Shown here: positions 58,094-64,000 of the stretch, in pieces
Layout: every line of letters starts with the position of its first letter
How positions within the stretch are numbered: the first letter of the stretch is position 1
NCBI RefSeq assembly: GCF_019112545.1
Contig: NW_025064887.1
Coordinates: 49,439-113,438, forward strand
DNA from: Guyanagaster necrorhizus
Lineage: Eukaryota; Basidiomycota; Agaricomycetes; Agaricales; Physalacriaceae
Reading direction: 5' to 3'
Length of the DNA stretch: 64,000 bases
Notes under the pieces: generated by a model
Databases searched by the model: none
The model's input: only the letters and a program-made list of their open reading frames with translations
What the model was told of the DNA's origin: nothing
Translations under genes and position numbers: made by a program

Positions 58094-61000
58094 TTAAGTT
58101 AGGTGAGACCCCCCCCTCTTGAAAGGAGATGGCTGATCTGCTGGACCCATCCATTGGTTTGCAGATTCATAAAGACATTGACCCATTGTTCTTTTGTTTG
58201 CGTCTTGCAGGATCTCGAACTGCAAGAGCATTAGGCCATTGTTAGGTTGTGTCGTTATGTCATGACTTTCAATCTGCCGGAGGCTGCCTGTGGATCCATC
58301 ATGTAGTGATGACATATTGCTTCTCATTGTATGTCCCATAGACGAATATGTTATCCTCCCGTTTTTGACCCTATTGATTCTGTGTTCGTAATCATGAATC
58401 GCTTCTTCCGTATTCATATATTTTTCGTTGACCCATTGGTTTGATTCTGGTCTGTAGCCCTTCCAGCTGACTAGGTAGTCAATGGTTGTTGTCATTCCTC
58501 CACCCTGTGCTTTAACTTGCTGTGTTTTATAGTTTAGAACTTCGTCGATTTCGTAGTGTTCTTCGTTGTCGATGAGTTCTGCCAGTGGCGGGGGCGGTCA
58601 TTCTTGGTTTGGGAAGACTGGTGCGATATATGGGGTCAATAATGTTTCATTAAAAACATTATGGATTTTCCAGGTTGCTGGGAGCTGCAACTTGTATGCA
58701 GATTTGCTGATTTTTGCAATGATTTTGAATGGGCCTGTCCGTTTGTCTGCCAGTTTTCATTTTGGTCTTGGCAGATGAAGGTTTGTTGTGTCTAGCCATA
58801 CTTTGTTGTTGACTAAGTATTTGCATGTGGGTTGTTTGTGCTTGTCATACTGCTTTTTCATTGTTAAAGCAGCTTTGTCCAGGGCAGCCTTAGTTTCTTC
58901 ATGGATCTTTGTCATTGTGGTTGCAAAGTCTGTTGAAGCTGGTGTTGTTGTATGAAGTCGCCCGGTTTGCGCAACTGGTGGGTTCCTTCCATAGTTGACA
59001 AAGAAAGGTGTTTTGCCTGTTGTGGAGTGGATTCTGTTATTGTGTTGGAATGCTGCTAGTGCTAGCCATTCTGTCCAGTCGCCTTGTCGATAACTGATGA
59101 AAAGTCATAAATACTTTTCAATTTCTTGGTTGGCCCATTCCGTTTGGCCATCTGTTTGGGGATGGTATGCTGTAGAAGCATTCTTTTTGATGTTGAGCAG
59201 TCGGTATAAATCATTCAGGAATTTAGATATGAATTGTGGTCCCCTGTCTGAAATTACGACTTGAGGCATGCTATACTTAGCATAGACCTCATCATGTAGT
59301 ATCTTTGCCCATCCTTCAGATGTCAGTTCTGTGGAACAGGTGATCAGAATGATTGCCTTCAAGAAGCGATCAACGATAACAATAATAGCATCATAGCCAT
59401 CACTTTCGGGAAGTCCGGTTATCATATCCACTGAGATGTGGGTCCATGGTGATGAAGGGACCTCATTTGGATGCAGTGGTGCAGCTTTGGGTTGTGTTGA
59501 AGTCTTGCCTCATTGGCAAACTTCACAAGCCTTGATATACCGGGTGATATCATAGTCTATTTTGGGCTACCAGTATTCCCTCAGGACTAATTCCTTTGTT
59601 TTTGTGACTCTGGAATGTCCGGCTGTTGCGTGATCATGACATGTGGCAATGATGTCACCATGGAGCTTTTGATCCCTCGGGATGTATATTCGTCTGTCAT
59701 AACGGATCAGTCCCCCTTCCTTCTTCAGCCCTCGCTCGTGGTTGAGTGATGGGGCGATTCTTTGATTCCACTTGTGGGGGTCCCAGGTGATGCTCTTGAT
59801 GCGTTTATGCATCTCTTCCTCTGTAGGCATGATCATCACCTGGAAGTGTTCTGGTCGTAGCAAAACCACTTCTTTGTTGTTGTCTCCCTCTTGGTCATGA
59901 TCTGCCCTGCGGCTGAGGAAGTCGGCCTTCTTGTTTGCTGCTCCGGCCTTGTGATGTAGTGTATATTCGTATTCTGATAGTTCCATGACCCATCTAGCTT
60001 GCCTGCGATTAAGTTTTTGGGGTTGTCGGAAGTATTGAAGATTCTGATGATCCGTCCAGATCTCAAAAGTATGGATTGCCCCAATGAGATAATGTCGCCA
60101 CTCGGCAAGAGCGAGCATTATGGCAAGAAGTTCCTTGCCATAGATTTCATAATTGCACTCAGTTATTGTGAGTGCCTTTGACATAAAGGCAACTGGTCGC
60201 CACTTGTTGTCCTGTTCCTGTGAGAGTATGGCCCCAATTGCACCTTCACTTGCATCTGCTTCTACTTGGAACTTCCCATCCTGGCTGGGTATTGTCAGGA
60301 TGACGTCTTCTGCTAGCCGGCATTTGAGATTATTGAATGCCTCCTGTTGGGAAATTCCCCAAGTCCATGGGGAATTTCCGGTCAGTTGTGTCATTGGTTG
60401 GACTATTTTGCTATAGTCCCGAATGAACCATCGGTAGAAGTTTGTGAATCCTAAGAAGGATTGTAGTTCCTTCTTTTTGGTCAGCTCCGGCCATTCCATG
60501 ACTCCCGCTATCTTGACAGGGTCCATCCGAATGCTTCCTTTGCTGATGATGACTCTGAGGTATTCTGTTTCCAATACCTCAAATTTGCACTTTTCAGCTT
60601 TGAGAAAAAGTCGGTGTTTCCTCATTCATGATAGTACTTGTTGCACTATTATTCGGTGCTTCTCTTTAGCTTTTGTTATGATGAGAATGTCATCTAAATA
60701 GATTGTGACCTTTCCAGTGGCGATGAGGTCTTTAAAAATGTCGTTCATCATCCACTGGAATGTCACTGGGGAGTTGGTTAGGCCGAAGAACATGACCATC
60801 AGTTCGAACAAACTGCAGTTTGTTCAAAAAGCGGCCTTCCATTCATTGCCTTCTTTGATCTATACATTGTTATATCCCTACCGCACATTGAGTTTCGTGT
60901 AGTATTTGGCGCCTTGGAGTTTATCCATTAACTCCGCAATTAAAGGAAGTGGATAGCGATTCTTGATCGTCATCTCGTTTAACCTTCGATAATCTTGCAC

Positions 61001-62398
61001 TGGATGGAGTTTCCTGTCCTTTTTCTTGACAAAAAAGAAGGGTGATGCCATCGGTGATTTTGATGGCTGGATCCTTCCACTGGACAAGTTCTCCTCCAAG
61101 AATCTATCCAGTTCCTGTTGCTCGTTATTGCTAAGTGGATAACACTTGCAATCTAGGTTGGCATTGGCGTTTGGAGTTAATTCGATGGTATGGTCCCAGG
61201 GTTTGGTATCGGGTAGTTCATTGAAACTTTCCTTTTTGAATAAATCCCGAAAATCACAGGCCCATATGGGTACCATTTCATCAAATGTCTTCTCCTCTTT
61301 CTCGGCATTGGCTTTTGCCATGAGGTCATTAGCATGGTGCATCACACGAATGTTAATGGCCCTTTGAAGGTCTACGGCAAGAATGGTTTCTCCATCTTCC
61401 ATTTCTTCATCCCATCAGTCCTCAGGGTCTTCATCTGAGAGTTCAAAGAGAATTTTCTGGCAACAACATCAGGTGAAAATAATCTGTCTGGTTTTCCAAT
61501 TGATTAGTGGATTGTGTCTGATTAGCCAATCATGACCGAGGAAGACCTCTCTGGTTCCTAGATCTGTTACTGCCAGGTCAATCCATTCTGAGTGATCACC
61601 GATAGTGAGCCTAAGCTCTACGTATTCGGTGATTGATCCTGCTTGGTTCTTTGTTCTGTCTGCATTATAGATGGGTATTGGGGCCACTGTTGCCCATGTA
61701 GGTAACTGATGCTTGGTGACAAAAGCTCGATTGATGGAACTTCCTGTGCAGCCACTGTTGATCAGGACAGTGACTGCATGGGTAGATCGAGACATTAATG
61801 TCTCGATCTGTACCTTGGTCACTAGGTCCTGTCCTGAGGTTTTAGCTCGATGAATGAACTTTCATGGTCCTCATAATTCATCGAGCCATTTAAGTGCTTG
61901 GCACCTCTCCACTTTTCACATTCCTGTGATCATATCATCGATCACTTCTTTGATGCAGGTCTTATGTATCCAATTCTTGAGTATGGCCTTTGCTGCTATT
62001 TTATCCCTTGCATCTTTGATTGCTCACCAAGTCCATTCAGTATCGAATGGCTTGAGCCAAGTTATGGGGTCCTCTACCTCTGTTCAGTCTGAAGGCAATT
62101 GAGTCTGTTTTAATTTTTTAGTTTGATGAACGGAAAATGAAAACGTACCTTTAGGGCTCTCTGCCCCTCTTTGGCCCTTCGTTGGCGCTTGAGTTATGGA
62201 AGTCGATTCCTTAGGCGATTTTGGTTTCTGAGTAATGAGGTCGGGTATATTCAAATGCATGCATAATTTAGACATAGGTGATAATACTATAGAAGGTAAA
62301 ATGTCAGTCTGTCTAGCAGATGGTGACCTGTTACTCATTCCTGTGGCCGAGGCAGTCGAATCGCTTACTGCTCAGCCCCATCTTTTACCTCCTCGGGT
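58094..62398 (-). pseudogene. pol of copy 10
   Basis: Protease INSGCTGSSIN (D changed to N, about 61765-61730), HDWLIRHNPLINWK (about 61540-61500), and RT with FFFVKKKD and YLDD at 60689-60700 are present. A 352-codon open stretch (60625-59567) covers the RT end, RNase H (EADASEGAIGA, YEIYGKELLA, TDHQNL) and the integrase finger. The core follows (59431-59105, DRGPQF, YHPQTDG), then the GPF module (about 58740), the chromodomain (about 58560-58400) and a tail unlike that of other copies (HDGSTGSLRQ, TMGQCLYESANQWMG) ending at 58094. Only a handful of stops occur. The loss of the protease aspartate would be fatal by itself. Confidence 0.92.
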
Positions 62399-64000
62399 TT
62401 GTCGTCATCCCCGAGGTCCTGAGCTTCCTTCGTTAGCTCTACGATCTGTGCTCTAATGTTCTTCCGCATGCACTTGTTCTTCTTCTCCAGGCAGTTCTGC
62501 ACCATGTGGCCTGGCTGGCCACAATTGAAGCACTTCCCCTCCTTCTTGAGGTGATCCATGTCGATCTGCTTACCCTTTCTGGTACTTGGGCCCTTACCAG
62601 TTTGCTTTCCGTCGTTCTGGGAAGTTGGAGCTGAGCTGCTGGGCCTGGCAGACATGGTTGCATGGGAGGTGGAGGGCTTCGGGCCCTGTCTCTGGTACCT
62701 GTGCTGCCCCCACAGGTTTGTTGCCTCGGCCTTCTGTCATTGTCGTTCTTGCCACATCACAGTGATTCAGGCCTTCCAATCATCGTAGCCGACTGGCATG
62801 CTGTGGCCAAGATCCGAGATGGTCTTCAAGTAATGAGGCGGTACTCCCAGCTTCATGTATTCGACCATGCGTCCTGAGTCAGTGACGTCTTCCTGGATTC
62901 TGGCGAGCTTTCTGAGTTGCTCCAACTCGTCAAAGTAATCGGGCGCTGCTTTGTCGCCCATCTTGTATTCCTTCATCTTCAACTTGTGGACTTCTTGGAC
63001 TGCTGGATCCATAAACTTGTCATAGATCATCTGCTTTAGTACCACCCAGGTGGGGTACCAATGATGTTGTCATGTGGTTGACCAGAAGTTGGGGGTGAGG
63101 AGTACCCACCATACTTTTGCCTTTTCCTCGAAGTAGGTGATGGCATAATTTACCTTGTACATGTCGTGCAGGAAGTACGAGGCAAAAACCTGGAAGTATT
63201 GGTCACAGTCCATGAGAAAGCAGTCAATATCATCTGAAGCCCCTTTAAAAGAAAGGGGCTCCCTCCCAAGCATCGGTCTGATGTTTAGTATATGCACCTT
63301 CAGATTGAGAGGCGACATCAGATTTGGTGGTTCCCCTCCAGGGGGACCTGCCCAATCCATCAGAGGCCCTGGAAAGGAATGTAAAGACCTATCATCGGCG
63401 ATGGGACTTCTTGGTGTCGGTGGCTCTTCCTTCTTGATGATCTGGCCATCCTTGATCATCCACCCCTGTGCTGTGGCCTCGGGGTTATCCCTTTTTTTGT
63501 CAGTTGGTGCTGATCTGGTTGCTTTGTCAGGGAGTGGCTGTCCCCCTAGTAATCGGCTTCCCGTGCTGGTCCAGGGATTTGGGTGATAAATTCTTGGCTG
63601 CGCATAGGACTGAGTCAGCCGAGATGCTGTACTACGGATGGCCGAGATGGCAAGCGAGTATCTTGACATCATAGTTCGAATTGATAACGCCGTGTTTGCT
63701 ATCTTGGGCGGCATGACACTCGGCGTCCATGGCATTGGTGCCTCTTATTTGCCGAATCTTGATCGGTATAGTGGCATTGCCATCATCTGGTAATGTAAAT
63801 ATCGCTGATTGAAATTAAAAATAGCATGCTCAGTTACGGCATACTGTAAGATCTCTTCCCATTCAATGGGATCAGCAGCAGTGTACCTTCGTCTCAGGGA
63901 CGATCTTAGCCAAAGATTGTCTCTCCATAACTTGGCTACCTGCTCCTGATACAACCAAATAAAATCCTCCTCTCATGCCTCTCATTCTCATTGTTTCTTC
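62365..64000 (-). pseudogene. gag of copy 10, 5' end outside the window
   Basis: Read leftwards from the window edge, this has YQEQVAKLWRDN and EEILQYAVTEHAIFNFNQ, then a long open stretch (63735-63070) with SFPGPLMDW, FKGASDDIDCF and KAKVWW, the rest of the capsid-like region (63045-62767, DYFDELEQL) and the knuckle CFNCGQPGHMVQNC (about 62540-62500). It ends EEVKDGAEQ with a stop at 62365-62367. Only a few stops are seen. Confidence 0.85.

Larger units (their letters stand above)
57534..64000 (-). mobile_element. Copy 10: best-preserved lineage-2 chromovirus, runs off the window
   Basis: It has a 3' LTR at 57534-58061, then pol and most of gag. The 5' end (start of gag, ORF1, primer site, 5' LTR) is beyond 64000. 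The left flank CTAAT (57529-57533) is integrase of copy 9. It has fewer stops than copies 3 and 5. Confidence 0.9.

Noticed and set aside
1..64000. CRISPR arrays, rRNA, tRNA or bacterial operon features
   Set aside because: None were seen. The repeats are LTRs and the genes are eukaryotic retroelement genes.

Overview
The window is a transposable-element graveyard with no recognisable host gene. It consists almost entirely of Ty3/gypsy LTR retrotransposons with integrase chromodomains (chromoviruses), nested in one another, plus one Ty1/copia remnant and two AT-rich islands. The chromoviral pol, 5-bp target duplications, apparent Tf1-type self-priming and C-to-T decay concentrated at CpG point to a filamentous fungus with a TE-rich genome. 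I cannot place the species.

Layout. Copy 1 (1-3208, +, 3' half) shares an LTR (2692-3208) with copy 2 (2692-7978, +). Copy 2 is interrupted by a block of minus-strand elements (7979-33188) and appears to resume at 33189-34974. Inside that block, copy 3 (7979-9138 plus 17367-24691) and copy 5 (24174-33188) share the LTR 24174-24691. Copy 4 (9139-17366, minus) is young and sits inside copy 3 with a CTGGG target duplication. A solo LTR (30193-30724) sits inside copy 5 with TCCTC duplications. An AT-rich island (34975-38716) precedes copy 6 (38717-46765, +), a full-length but decayed element with AATAT duplications. After another AT-rich stretch, a minus-strand copia remnant (48386-49769) is cut by copy 7 (49770-52662, +). 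Copy 7 is cut by copy 8 (52663-55523, +), copy 8 by copy 9 (55524-57533, minus), and copy 9 by copy 10 (57534-64000, minus, runs off the window).

There are two related gypsy lineages. Lineage 1 is copies 4, 6 and 7, with LTRs of 435-470 bp and pol ending right after the chromodomain. Lineage 2 is copies 1, 2, 3, 5, 9 and 10, with LTRs of 517-528 bp and a variable tail after the chromodomain. Copy 8 has a 470-bp LTR but groups by sequence with lineage 2. Both lineages share one plan: LTR, a self-complementary primer site, ORF1 (a membrane-segment protein of unknown function), gag in the +1 frame largely overlapping ORF1, pol in -1 relative to gag (protease, reverse transcriptase, RNase H, integrase, chromodomain), a short hairpin, a polypurine tract and the LTR.

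The most interesting points are the conserved ORF1 and its more than 1.2-kb overlap with gag, the 13-nt match between the primer site and the predicted mRNA 5' end (self-priming), the decay of copy 4 by TGA codons only, and the LTR-LTR recombination that fused neighbouring elements.
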